Assembly (NCBI RefSeq): GCF_000004825.1
Contig: NW_008805085.1
Coordinates: 1 to 64,000 of the forward strand
Reading direction: 5' to 3'
Length of the DNA: 64,000 nt
From: Heterostelium album PN500
Taxonomy: Eukaryota > Evosea > Eumycetozoa > Acytosteliales > Acytosteliaceae
The position numbers and the translations under genes were made by a program. How positions within the stretch are numbered: position 1 is the first letter of the stretch; each line of letters opens with the position of its first letter. Under the pieces are notes generated by a model. It was not told where the DNA came from. It saw nothing but the letters and a program-made list of their open reading frames with translations, and did not search any database. Shown piece by piece: positions 1 through 13,497 of this stretch.

Positions 1-111
1 GAATCTTTCATAACATTGATAAATATGTCTGTCCCTGTATTCTTTGATCTCTCGGGTTTGTTGTAGCTTGCTCCGAACTCCGATGCAGATTGGAAAACTC
101 ATTTTACCCAT
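1..111 (-). CDS. Partial coding region running off the left edge
   Basis: Reading the minus strand leftwards from an ATG at 111-109 gives 37 codons without a stop to the window edge. The peptide begins MGKMSFPICIGVRSK and continues with a basic, Tyr-rich stretch. Base composition here is near 45% G+C, far above the flanking DNA from about 130 onwards, which is the usual contrast between exon and intergenic DNA in this window. The frame also stays open upstream of the ATG for about eight codons, so the true start or an exon border could lie slightly further right. I do not recognise the product. It would be the 5' part of a gene whose body lies outside the window. Confidence 0.4.
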   Translation of the reverse strand, partial: MGKMSFPICIGVRSKLQQTREIKEYRDRHIYQCYERF

Positions 112-942
112 CGAAAAACAGAGGCCAAACTCTTTCAAATTTTTTTTAAAGAATAAATCAAACTTTATATTCTAAATCTACTATAAAAATACTTTCTATT
201 TATCTAATTTTTATTAAAATCTAACAAGGTTTGATATTTTATTTTATTTTTTTAATATTAATCTCTATTGCAAAAACTTAGAAAAAAAAATTGTGAAAAA
301 CAGCCACAACCACTATCATCGAAAAAAATTTAACATTTAAAAAGTTAGATATTTTTTTGCAAACCTTTCTAAAATATTTTATTTTGGTGGTATTTTTTTG
401 ATATCATCTTTAAGTTATCTTGGATTTTATTGGCAACACCTATTTTAAACAAACAATTTAAATGGTGATTGTTAGTTTGTCTAATAACTTGTTGTTGTGT
501 GATGAATTAAAATAAATAAATATTATACTACTATTTTGACAATAAATATTAAGAATCTATTAGATGAATCATATTCACACTATTTCTGTTTCTTATTGTT
601 ACAAAAATAATAAATATTTCAATTTAAATAGATAGACATAAACCAAAATAATAATAAACAAACCAATTATCAAAATAAATAAATAAAATATCTAATAAGA
701 TTGTTTTTGTTTTTTAAAAAATAAATAAATAAATAATAACTATCATATCATACTACTATAGTATATATAAACAACATTGTTATGTTTATATTAAAATCAT
801 CAATATACTACGACCATAGCTGCTACTAGTTAGTTACATATTATAAATAATAATAATAATAATATAATAAATATTAAAAACAATAACTTTGTAAAAGTTT
901 AAAGTAATAATAATCTTAATTTATTAAATAATAGTAATAATA
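112..942. other. AT-rich intergenic stretch
   Basis: No open frame or RNA gene is recognised. The stretch contains runs of A and T and short AATAA repeats. It should hold the promoters of the minus-strand partial gene at the left edge and of the small membrane protein to the right. Confidence 0.6.
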
Positions 943-1398
943 ATGTTAAAAGCAAGATCATATAGCAATAATCTTTGTATATTACTAGTTTTAATATTAT
1001 CGTTTGTCGCTTGTAAGTTAAGATTTAGGTTTTTATTTTTTTTTTTCAAAATGGGAAATTTCATTAGTTGTTAACAATTTAATTAAATTAAAGGCACATT
1101 TGGAGAGAATGATAATTCACGTGATATACCCGGTCTAAGAAATTCAACATTCATTATAATTGGTATTATAGTTATTGTTTCACTGATATTATTATTGGTT
1201 TTATTCATCTTTTATTGTCGTGTTCAAGAGGAGAACTCGGTTGGTGCTGCTTTTGGAAGTGGTGGAGGTGCTTGGTCATCTGACCTACTCAAAAAGAAAG
1301 AAAGAAAAGATGGTTTAAAACCATTGTTGGATTATGATTCTAGTACCGATGAAGATGACTTTAACTCTACTAATTTTAATGATGAAAATATCGTATAA
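943..1398 (+). CDS. Small single-pass membrane protein, two exons
   Basis: Exon 1 (943-1012) encodes a signal-peptide-like start, MLKARSYSNN followed by a hydrophobic core of about 13 residues. A donor GTAAGT follows at 1013 and the acceptor AG is at 1092-1093. Exon 2 (1094-1398) restores the frame through a split Cys codon. The mature protein would have a short lumenal or extracellular part of about 18 residues, one strong membrane segment (about residues 43-65, Ile/Leu/Val-rich) and a cytoplasmic tail of about 60 residues. The tail has Gly-rich, basic (LLKKKERK) and acidic (DSSTDEDD) sections. This is a type I topology by inference. No known family is recognised. It is convergent with prpf4B, whose stop lies 416 bp downstream. 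Confidence 0.65.
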
Positions 1399-1814
1399 TC
1401 ATGGTGATGATCATTGCATCATCATCATCACATCAAATACAATACAACATTAAGTCAAGTAAGCAATCAAGCAATCAAGCAATCTAGCAATCAATTACAA
1501 TCATCAATCACAACATCCGAAATCATAGTTTGACAAACAATTAGATAGATTCAGTTAGAGTTTCTAACTCACAGATAAACCAATAATAGATAATTATTAG
1601 TTTATCATATTTATATTTCTGTTTTTTTTTTAATTATTATTATTATTGATAATTAAAAAGTTAATATTTATTTATGTTTCTTTATCTTAATTTTTTCAAG
1701 TGAATAAATAAATCAATTAATCTTTTTATTTAAAAATATATATTTATATATTTTATATTTGGATGTATGGTCACCAAATATGGTTATATGATTGTTTATA
1801 TTGATTTAAATGTT
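1399..1814. other. Convergent intergenic stretch
   Basis: It lies between the stops of two convergent genes. It starts with CATCA/CAATCA-type simple repeats and turns into T-rich DNA. Shared 3' UTR and polyadenylation sequence is expected; nothing else is seen. Confidence 0.55.
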
Positions 1815-4849
<3,035 letters not shown>

Positions 4850-5748
4850 TTTTGTTTTTTTTTGTTTTTATTAATAACAATAATAATAAAAAGCAAACAA
4901 AAAACAAAACAAAACAAAAAGTTTAATATAAATTATTTAATATTATAAACAGTAGTAGTAATAGTATATATATATATATATAATAGAAAGAATAATAAAT
5001 AATTGAATATGAAAGAATAATATATATACAAGTTTATTATTTACTCTTTTGTTTTTTTTTTTTTTAAAGTTATGTCTATTTGCTTAAAATTTATTTATTT
5101 ATTTTTCATACGATATCTAATCTTATTTATATCTATTAATAATGATTTGATTATCAACATCAAAAATGAATTGTTGCAATATTTTTTTTTGTAAAACTTT
5201 CAATAATCGTTTAACAAGATATTGAAAATTTATTTTTTCAATTATATTGTAAGTTAATTGCTTTCAATTCAATTTAGATTATAAAAAAATAATATATTAA
5301 AAAAGGGTGAATTCTCATTCAACAACACTTATCCTCAAACATGTTAGCAGTTTAATTAAAATATACATATTTAGTAATTTTGTTCTACTTCTCTCATTCT
5401 ATTTAACTATTTTAAATACCAGTGGGTTTAAATTGATTTGATTAATTAAATTTTTCCTTTTTAGGAGTAATCGTTGTAACAATAGTTTTTAAAACCCCAT
5501 CACTTACTTCCTCTAATTCTTTGTAGCATCAAATAAAAAATAAAATTTTATCTCTCCAAGAATTAATATCAAATTCTTTTAATATGGTTTTCATATAATC
5601 ATATTAAAGAAAAGTTTTAGAAGTTTATTTTTCTACTTTACCCTAGTGAGATGTAGATTGCAATTATTGGTTCAGTAATTCCTCATTAATTTTTTATTAT
5701 TAATGATTTTCTTAATGTTTGAAGTAGTATCAAATACTTTTTAATTAT
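4850..5748. other. Intergenic stretch between prpf4B and the FKBP array
   Basis: This holds the prpf4B promoter on its left side, with an A-rich leader, and the 3' flank of the first FKBP gene on its right. There are TA and T runs but no open frame with coding composition. Confidence 0.55.
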
Positions 5749-6339
5749 TTAATAGTCAGGATTTTGTTGAATGGATAAAACTTCGATTTCAAAAATCAAT
5801 GTGGAATTTGGAGGAATTCCTTGAGTTCCTTTTACTCCATAGGCCAAATCTATTTAAAAAAATATTTATTTAATTTTGAGGCACCCAATTATTTAAGTAA
5901 AAGAAATATTTACCAGAAGATATAGTTAATTGTGCAATTTCACCAGTTGACATCTGAGAAAGTCCTTGATCGAATCCTCTAATTACTTGACCTATTTTCA
6001 AGAATGAATAAATAAAACTATACTTTTAATAGACAATTGATTATCTAATAATAATACCTAATCCAATTCTAAAAGTAAATGGAGTACCTTTCTAAAACAA
6101 TTTTTAATAATTTAGTTATTTGACAAAAAAGAAAAAATATATTATCTAACTTACCATTACAGAGGAATCAAATATTGTACCGTTAGTCAATCTACCTGTA
6201 TAATGAATAGTCACAACATCACCTGTTTTAGGTTTTCTTCCATCACCATTTCTGATCACTCTTACCCTTATACCCTAAAAATAATGAATTAGAATAAATA
6301 GATTTCTTATCTTTTTTTTTAATAAATAAATAGTACCAT
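5749..6339 (-). CDS. FKBP12-type peptidyl-prolyl isomerase, copy A
   Basis: Small single-domain FKBP that would catalyse cis-trans isomerisation of peptidyl-prolyl bonds in the cytosol. Five exons: 6339-6337 (only ATG), 6274-6155, 6091-6058, 5991-5914, 5849-5749; 111 residues, against about 108 for FKBP12. The joined protein starts MGIRVRVIRNGDG and contains HYTGRLTNGT, IFDSS, VIRGFDQG, LAYG and IPPNST, which align with FKBP12 without gaps. The pocket-floor Trp (Trp59 in human FKBP12) is Phe here, the only one of the four copies with this change, so ligand affinity may differ. The first donor (GTACTA) is poor compared with GTAAGT in its sisters. Its stop is followed by no further FKBP copy, so it is the left end of the array. 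Confidence 0.85.
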
Positions 6340-6658
6340 TTTTAATAACAAAACTTTCGAACAGTATAATAATAATAATAAAGAAATAGTTAGATGATAA
6401 TTGTCTCTATCAAAAAATAGAATGAATGAATAACATTATTGATAATGGGTTGTGTGACCAGAAATGAATAAAAAATGTAGTGTGTTTTGTTGTGTTCAAC
6501 AATGAATGAATGAATAAGAGTAGGGTGTTGTGTTTTGTTTATAAAAAAAAAGGGTATCTTATTCACTAATTTCAATGCTTACAGCAATGTTTAATAAATG
6601 TTATGATTTTTTTTTTATTTATTTTATTTAAGCTGTTGATATGATGATATTTATTTAT
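6340..6658. other. Spacer between FKBP copies A and B
   Basis: About 320 bp of AT-rich DNA with A and T runs and GAATGAATGAAT-type repeats. It should include the promoter of copy A and the 3' flank of copy B. No conserved coding sequence is seen. Confidence 0.5.
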
Positions 6659-7394
6659 CTATTTGAATGAGATCAACTCGACTTCGAAGATCAAAGTGGC
6701 ATTTGGTGGGATGAGACCTCCAGCACCACGTGCACCGTATCCAAAGTCTGGGGAGATGGTAAGCTCAGAAACTTCTCCAACTGAATTATAATTTCATAAC
6801 GTTAGCAAAGAGTGTTCAATGATAAATGTTTTAAAACTTCTATTACTACTTACCTGACATCTTTAAAGTCGATTTCATATGAAAAAACAATAACGAGTGA
6901 CATTTCAAAAAAGATTGAATATTTTAAGATTAAAATAAAGTGTTAATACTGATAATAGATCTTATTTGTTATTTGTTAGATTATAAATGCAAACCTGAAG
7001 AACTCCTTCATCCCATCCTCTAATGACTTGACCTATATATATATATATATATATATAAATATTAGTTTATTATGATAATTTCTTTCATTTATAATGACAG
7101 AATACTTACCAATACCCAAAGTGAAATTGAAAGGAGTGTTTCTCTGAAATGTTCGATATATTCAATAAGTTAGTTGAAAAATTGGATATTCATATGAAAA
7201 TATAAACTTACCTTGTGTGATGAATCGAAAACGGAACCGTTTGTAAGTTTACCGGTGTAGTGTACAGTCACTGAATTTCCTTTGACTGGCTTTGAACCAT
7301 TACCTGGCTTAATTACTTTAATATCAACACCCTACAGATATCAACCATTAAATTGAATGAATACTATTGTTGTTTTGTAATATCAACTTACCAT
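6659..7394 (-). CDS. FKBP12-type peptidyl-prolyl isomerase, copy B
   Basis: Cytosolic FKBP, 107 residues. Six coding exons: 7394-7392 (ATG alone), 7331-7212, 7143-7110, 7032-6995, 6860-6854 (seven bases, ATGTCAG) and 6780-6659. The seven-base exon supplies Met-Ser and the first base of Val in LQMSVGE, a segment present in all FKBP12 proteins, so it is needed for an intact fold. Both its flanks have AG and GT signals, though the upstream intron begins with a weak GTTTGC. The pocket residues are conserved: [19 protein letters not shown] with the Trp, and FGYG. Copies C and D have the same segment without the additional intron, so this intron was either gained in B or lost in the sisters. Confidence 0.87.
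6854..6860 (-). other. Seven-base microexon of FKBP copy B
   Basis: The bases ATGTCAG are flanked by an AG acceptor at 6862-6861 and a GTAAGT donor starting at 6853. Including them restores the frame and the universally conserved QMSVG segment; skipping them would shift the frame. The intron upstream is 134 nt. Confidence 0.75.
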
Positions 7395-7929
7395 TATATA
7401 TTATAAATTTAGATTCTAAGGAAAATTGTTAATGATGTTCAAATTTTTCATGATGTTTAATTTTGCTGGGTGGTGTGTTGTTGTGACAAAAAATAAAAAA
7501 AAATAAAAAATAAATAAAATTTGCTTTCGGATCAACATGGTCTAACACTAAAATTATTAGCTTGTGATTATTAATTGAACTTTTTTTTATTTAGGCGATG
7601 ATTGATCATTTTATATCAAAGATAAGACTTGAGATTTCTTAAGTGTGTTGTAACACTCTTGTTTGATGATCACCGAGTGATGTTGATTTTGTGCCATTGG
7701 AAAGGAAGGTACAGGTACTACAAATCATCTACAGATACATAGAGGTGATTGATTAAGTCTGATTATTGAAGAAGACTTTTCAAATACATTTTCATTGGCA
7801 ACATTTTACTACTTTCTTTATTAACTATTCGATTGCAGCGTTGATTTAAATGTTTGGGTTGTATCTTCATGTATTAACACATTTTATTTAATTAATATTT
7901 GGTGACCAAAATGATGTTATGATGATTGT
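7395..7929. other. Spacer between FKBP copies B and C
   Basis: About 535 bp, mildly less AT-rich than other spacers between 7600 and 7850, but without a supported open frame. It should include the promoter of copy B. Confidence 0.5.
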
Positions 7930-8558
7930 TTATTTAAAGGTGATTAATTCAACTTCGAAGATCAAAACAGAGTTACCTGGAATGACACCTGGGATACCAC
8001 GAGCTCCATATCCAAGATCTAAATAGTTTAAAATGAAAACAAAAGTAGTTTTATAGATGATGAACCAAAAGTTATATTAGAAAAAATGAATATGAATTGA
8101 TTGATTGATTGAATAATGATAATTACCTGGGGTGATAGTAAGTTCTGCCTTTTCACCGACTAGAATAGATTTTCATAGTAGTAGAGTTAGTTATGGGTAT
8201 GTATGGGCATTCCAATGATAAAAAGATATCTATATATAGCTATTAATTACTTACCTGACATTTCTGCAACACCTTGATCCCAACCCTTAATTACTTTACC
8301 GAAACCAAGTTTGAATGTGTAGGGTACACCTTTCTTGATAGAGTTATCGAAAATGGTACCGTCCTTCAATTTACCAATGTAGTGAACAGTCACAGTGACA
8401 CCTTTTGGTGGCTTGATTCCATTACCTGCTTTAATAACTACCTTATCTACACCCTATAATGTTCATTTTCAAAAATAGAGATATATCTATTATTAATAAT
8501 CCAATCTAAAATATCTAACATATTTAACATATCATAAGATTTATTTATCACTAACCAT
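7930..8558 (-). CDS. FKBP12-type peptidyl-prolyl isomerase, copy C
   Basis: Cytosolic FKBP, 107 residues. Four exons: 8558-8556 (ATG alone, donor GTTAGT), 8453-8255, 8159-8127 and 8018-7930. The 199-nt second exon equals the sum of exons 2-5 of copy B (120+34+38+7), so the two genes differ only by presence or absence of introns there. The protein contains HYIGKLKDGT (the usual Thr after Tyr is Ile), IFDNS, VIKGWDQG with the pocket Trp, LGYG and VIPGNS (PG instead of PP). It is divergently paired with copy D; the two ATGs are separated by 160 bp, which must hold both promoters. Confidence 0.88.
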
Positions 8559-8718
8559 TTATATATATATAATTTATCTTTATCGAAAGAACACAAACTG
8601 AAAAAAATATTTTATTTTTATTTTTATTTTTTAGTGGTCACTCTCTGCTCTGCTGATCAAACAACCAAAAAAATAGTGTTGGTTTTTTGAAAAGCATTTA
8701 TCTAATTAATAAATATAA

Positions 8719-9423
8719 ATGGTAAATGATAATTATTTATAAATAGAAGGACTATGTTCACTAATTTTATTGATAATTTAATTGATTTGATTGAAATTGA
8801 TTTATTTCTTGTTGTGTTATTTGTATTTCAGGGTGTCAATATTGAAGTTCTCCAACAGGGTAACGGTGTTAAGCCACCACAAGGTGACATCGTCACAGTA
8901 CACTATACTGGAAAACTAGAAGATGGAACCGTTTTCGATACTTCCTATAAGCGTGGAGTTCCCTACGAATTTGTTCTTGGTAGAAATAGTGGTATGTTAA
9001 AATTTAACTCGTTATTCATCAATTTGATCTGTAATGTAGAATAAATAACTTACTAAACTATTCAATACCTAGTTATTAAAGGTTGGGAAGTTGGTATTAG
9101 TCAGATGAGCGGTAAGTAATAGAAAAACGCAAACAAACTCTATCATGATAAGAACATCTCTTATAACTAACTAATTTTATAATACCAGTTGGAGAAACTT
9201 CTATACTTACAATCAGCCCAGGTATGTAGTACATGTTATAGTTTATAGATTAAACTCTGCTCTATCTATATCTAACTCAAGTTTATCATCTATAAAAAAA
9301 CTAAATATAACAAATACAGATTTTGGTTATGGTGAGAGTGGATTCGGAGGTATCATTCCAGCAAACAGCACATTAATATTTGAAGTTAAATTACTTGAAT
9401 TTAGACCACTCAATAACTATTAG
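8719..9423 (+). CDS. FKBP12-type peptidyl-prolyl isomerase, copy D
   Basis: The only FKBP of the array on the plus strand; 112 residues. Five exons: 8719-8721 (ATG alone), 8832-8991, 9073-9111, 9189-9221 and 9320-9423. After joining, the protein starts MGVNIEVLQQGNG, very close to the start of human FKBP12. Motifs: HYTGKLEDGT, VFDTS, VIKGWEVG with the pocket Trp, FGYG and IIPANS, then a short additional tail ending LNNY. Reading through from ORFs alone would give a false longer N-terminus upstream of GVNIE; the ATG-exon structure shared by all four copies decides the start at 8719. Confidence 0.88.
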
Positions 9424-9849
9424 TAATAATAATAATAATAATCAAAGATAGATATTAATTAGGTTTAGGAATGAATAAATGTACGAATAAGAATAAACTA
9501 CACAACCTTTGCTAATAATAAGGTTGGTTGTACTATAACTAGAGAGAGAGAAAGAGAGCGCATCTCATGACTATTTAAAAGATTTATATTTATTTTTCTG
9601 TTTGTTATTGTTGTTTGTTTGTTTGTTTGTTTGTTTGTTTGTTTGTTTGTTTGTTTGTTTCGTTGTTATTAAAGTATAAGTTTGAAAGTTGATTGGTTGA
9701 TTGATTGATTATTGGTACCATACCAAGATTAAGGAATTTGATATAATTAATTCTACAGGTTTATTTATTTATTATTTTGTTTAATATTCTGGATTTAAAT
9801 ATGTGTTTCTATCTATTATTTGTCTATCTATTTATCTATCTATCTATTT
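9424..9849. other. Convergent spacer with GTTT tetranucleotide repeat
   Basis: It lies between convergent stops. It contains an AATAAT run, a GA-rich piece near 9540-9560, and a perfect (GTTT)n microsatellite at about 9612-9660. No gene is seen. Confidence 0.6.
9612..9660. repeat. (GTTT)n microsatellite
   Basis: About twelve perfect GTTT units, ended by CGTTG. It lies in the 3' flank shared by FKBP copy D and the SDR gene. Length polymorphism is likely. Confidence 0.85.
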
Positions 9850-10101
9850 TTATTTAAACCAAGTTGTTATAAATTTAACAAACAATATTAGCATAATAGA
9901 TGCAATAAACAATGGTGAAACAGGGTAATATGATATTCTATCATTCTCCATATACTCTTCAATGGTAACATTCAATCCTTGTTTGAAACTATATTGTGGT
10001 TTGAATCCTAATTCCTTCTTTGCTCTATCATTACTGAACAATCTATCTTCAGACATTCTAAATAAATATATATCGATATTAATATTCGAAAGTTAGTTTA
10101 G

Positions 10102-10132
<31 letters not shown>

Positions 10133-11438
10133 ATTAATGAATGATGTGATAAACATACCGAATTAAAGTATCAGATTTATATAAGAACTTCTTCTTTTTA
10201 AAGAGATAAAAGATCTTTCCTACGAAACCGATGACAGGCTGTACGATTACACCTGGCAGTACGAGTCTTGGTTTCATACGGTTGAGTTTCTCGTTGATGA
10301 ATATCAAGACGTCGCGATACGACATTCCCTTGTCCGGACAGATGACGTAGGTGTACGGAAGATGGTCTGGCTTGGTATCGTCTAGTGCGGTTCGCTTCTT
10401 CCTGATGGCGAGTAGCAGACTGCTCACGACATCGTCGATGTGTGTATACATGACACTACCGGTGGCAAACGACGGAATGAAGAAGATGAGACCGTAACTG
10501 ATAGCCTGTATCATCTCAAACACTGAAAAGTCATCGTCTTTACCGTAGATACCGGTTATCCTAAGAATGATCGTATCCAAACCGTAGCGTCGTTCCATCT
10601 GACGCACGGCATCCTCTGCCTCCAGCTTTGTCTCACCATAGTAAAAGTTTGGTCGACACTCGAAAGCATACTCGTTTCTCAGTACACCATTCGCCGGATA
10701 CACTCCACCCATTGCTTCCGTCGACGAACAATATATAAATCTTTTTATCATTACATTTCCATTTATTCTTTTATTACTACTATTATTTACATTACTATTG
10801 CTATTACTACTACTGCTACTGCTACTATTTACACTATTTTCATTATCACTATTGTTATTACTATTATTATCATCACTACTATTATTATTATCTTGATCTT
10901 CATCATTGTCTTCTACATCGTATTCATCTAGTGATGAATTGTAGATGGTCGATTCAAGTAGATTCTTGGTGGCGATGACGTTGGTTTTGAAGACAACGCT
11001 GTTGTCGTCCGGATAGAAATCCATGGCTGCAGCTAGATGCACTATGACATCGATGTTGTTAATGAATATCAGACGACGTAGATGTTCAACAACAGACTTC
11101 TGACTGTCCGATACCAGATCAACGATATCTCCATAGAGTACATTGAACGAAGGATTGGCAGCATACTCTTTAAATATATTTGGTACATTCTTCTTTGAAC
11201 TACCGCTGGCATCACCACTACCACCGCTATTCTTTGAAGCAGGAGCAGCAGCAGCAGAAGAAACACCAACACTTCTCGATCTCAACAAAGCATAGACATT
11301 ATATAATCCAGATTCAATTAATGGTTTAATACTGTTTCTACCTACAAATCCATTGGATCCAGTCAATAGTACATTTATCTTTTTCTTTTTACTTGTCAAT
11401 GATGTTATCATTGATGTTGAATGAATATTCTTATTCAT
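9850..11438 (-). CDS. Extended SDR, 3-beta-HSD-like dehydrogenase with C-terminal membrane segment
   Basis: NAD(P)-dependent dehydrogenase of the extended short-chain family, of the type acting on sterols or related lipids. Two exons: 11438-10159 and 10057-9850; 495 residues. Visible: the nucleotide-binding motif TGSNGFVG at about residue 28, IVHLAAAMDF, the catalytic Ser region IYCSSTEAMGG, and the active-site pair in YYGETK (YxxxK). Between the LAAA and SST parts there is a low-complexity Asp/Asn/Ser insert of about 60 residues, typical of dictyostelid proteins. The second exon ends in a hydrophobic helix (PLFIASIMLILFVKFITTWF), suggesting a tail anchor, probably in the ER as in sterol dehydrogenases. 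Substrate cannot be told. The intron contains a (GTTTA)n repeat. Confidence 0.8.
10095..10130. repeat. (GTTTA)n microsatellite inside an intron
   Basis: About seven GTTTA units in the single intron of the SDR gene. The same pentamer recurs in the 5' flank of the exportin-T gene around 33235-33256 and 33317-33340. Confidence 0.8.
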
Positions 11439-11799
11439 TATTTATCTATTTTTTTTTTAGTTTTTAATTGAATTCTAGAATTGATATTGTTTCTTTTTTT
11501 TTTTTTGTTTTTATCTAAATAGAATTAATTTAAAAAAAATAAATAATTATAATTACAAATATGAATATTTAATATGTTTTGTATCTATTTTAAACACTGA
11601 ATTATTTTTATTAAAAAAAAAAACATTCTCTTTTTTTTGTTAATTTTTTGTTACTGGAGCAACCCACAAATTTATGATCATTTTACAAAAAAAACTTCGG
11701 CATTATGATAGGTGTGCACTAAATTTATTGTGAATATCTTTGTTGGTAAATCTGATTGTTTTATAAAACTTTATTTTGTTTTGATTTTTTTTTATAAAA
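11439..11799. other. Divergent promoter stretch
   Basis: About 360 bp between divergent starts, with many A and T homopolymers. It should carry promoters for the SDR gene and for the F-box-like gene. No specific site is recognised. Confidence 0.55.
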
Positions 11800-13497
11800 A
11801 TGAATAATATTAGTAGTATTAGTAATAATAATAATAATAACAGGGATATAATTAATCTTTCAAATGTTATACAATCAAAGATTGTTGAATATTGTTTATT
11901 TGAAAAGTTTGATCATGTTCCTCTGCCTTTTGTTTTTAAATTAAAGTTAGCATTAGTTTCAAAATTTTGGTTTAGAGCAGTATCCAATACTTTGGCTCGG
12001 TACTCAAACGTTGGTGACAATCATAGAGAGAGTTGGAGTCACTACAACAATCCATGGTGCCTGATCAAAGGTCCTTCAATTTTCTATATATTCGAAAGAT
12101 CGATTAAAGATCCTTTATTAGATAGTTCTTCAGATTCTATCGACAACAACAATATCAATAGCAATAACAACAGCAATAATGAAAATGATAGTCAATTAGT
12201 TGGAATTTTAAAGTCATACTTCAAACAATTTACAGGTTTCCTACAAAAACCCAAAACAACTCAACTTTCAAACATTACAATTCCTGAGAGTATGAAACCA
12301 TTCTATTTCAATTCAGTAAAGATGGTTTATGTAAAGTGTAAAGGAGGTTCGCTATCCCAGTTTCAAATCGATTCCATAAGAAGATTCGATTCTCTAGATT
12401 TGAGCAAACCTATATTTAAAATAATATCTCCACTTTCGGAAAAGTTATTCGATTTCTCCAAAACATTGAAATCTAGAGTTCACCTTATTACACCAATTTC
12501 ATATGGTGGTCAAATGAATATATATAGTAATAATAATAATAATAATAGTAACAATAATAATAACAATAATAATAACAATAATAATATCAATAACATTAGT
12601 ATTCATTTACATTTGTCATCGACTACAATGGAAAATGTTAATGTTTTGATGGATCAGACGTGTAGCTATCTTAGATATTTAAGCATCAGTGATTTCATGG
12701 AGTATGATTACAAGTCATGTCTGCCAAGGTTGGTTCAACTCAGGAAAATTACAATACTGTGCTACGATTTCGATCTACCGGTTCACCAAAACATCAGAGA
12801 GTTCCTCATGGAGTCACAATCCATTAAGAAACTGATTCTCCATCTGAGAGAATTGAATCGTAATTGGATAAATCTAGTAGATCAATCTTTAATTGCAAAT
12901 ATTTCCATCAATTTAAAGTCAGACTCGACAGATTACCAACTAGACAACAACAACAACAACAACAATGGTTCCATTCCAAATAGAAATTTAAAGTATTTAT
13001 CACTTACGATGGATTCATCGAATGAATTACATAGTGCAGCTGAAAACATTTTTAAACATGGCAAATATGGTGGTCAAGTTTGTACAAAGTTGAGTTTAAT
13101 GGATATGGCCATTCCATCAAACTTCTCTCAACTCTATATTGTAAAGTTAAAGTTGAACCAAATCGTTTTTACATTCAATATGCTCACAAGTGTTGTAAAC
13201 AATAGATATCTTCGTAAATTAACTGTACTATTAATTAAGGATAAAGACATAGTATTTGATTTCATAGAGTATTTAGATAATACTGCTGAAACAACAACAA
13301 CAGCAATAAAAGCGACAACAACAACAATACCAAGTCAACAACAATTTTGTAATAACAATATCAATAGACATTCCGTTCAGCATGTTAAAATTTCAATATT
13401 GGATGTATTCTTTAAGGAAACAAAGTATTTCTTAGACAACTATGTAAAGAATTATCACACACATCTAGGTTCCATAATAACATTGTTTAAAAATTAA
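11800..13497 (+). CDS. Dictyostelid F-box-like protein, unknown function
   Basis: Single exon, 565 residues, ATG at 11800 preceded by an A-rich leader. After an Asn-rich start, residues ~20-60 (VIQSKIVEYC...KLALVSKFWFRAVSN) resemble an F-box-like helical start seen in large dictyostelid families, in which the rest often holds degenerate leucine-rich repeats. The middle contains leucine/isoleucine periodicities (SSTTMENVNVL, LRYLSISDF, LRKITILCYDF, KKLILHLREL) consistent with such repeats. Three Asn runs interrupt the protein at about residues 120, 245 and 385. The F-box reading is by pattern only; the protein could be just a lineage-specific family member of unknown job. Confidence 0.7.
   Translation: MNNISSISNNNNNNRDIINLSNVIQSKIVEYCLFEKFDHVPLPFVFKLKLALVSKFWFRAVSNTLARYSNVGDNHRESWSHYNNPWCLIKGPSIFYIFERSIKDPLLDSSSDSIDNNNINSNNNSNNENDSQLVGILKSYFKQFTGFLQKPKTTQLSNITIPESMKPFYFNSVKMVYVKCKGGSLSQFQIDSIRRFDSLDLSKPIFKIISPLSEKLFDFSKTLKSRVHLITPISYGGQMNIYSNNNNNNSNNNNNNNNNNNNINNISIHLHLSSTTMENVNVLMDQTCSYLRYLSISDFMEYDYKSCLPRLVQLRKITILCYDFDLPVHQNIREFLMESQSIKKLILHLRELNRNWINLVDQSLIANISINLKSDSTDYQLDNNNNNNNGSIPNRNLKYLSLTMDSSNELHSAAENIFKHGKYGGQVCTKLSLMDMAIPSNFSQLYIVKLKLNQIVFTFNMLTSVVNNRYLRKLTVLLIKDKDIVFDFIEYLDNTAETTTTAIKATTTTIPSQQQFCNNNINRHSVQHVKISILDVFFKETKYFLDNYVKNYHTHLGSIITLFKN

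Noticed and set aside
8274-8459. Plus-strand frame antisense to FKBP copy C
   Set aside because: It overlaps a conserved FKBP exon on the other strand and stops where that exon ends.
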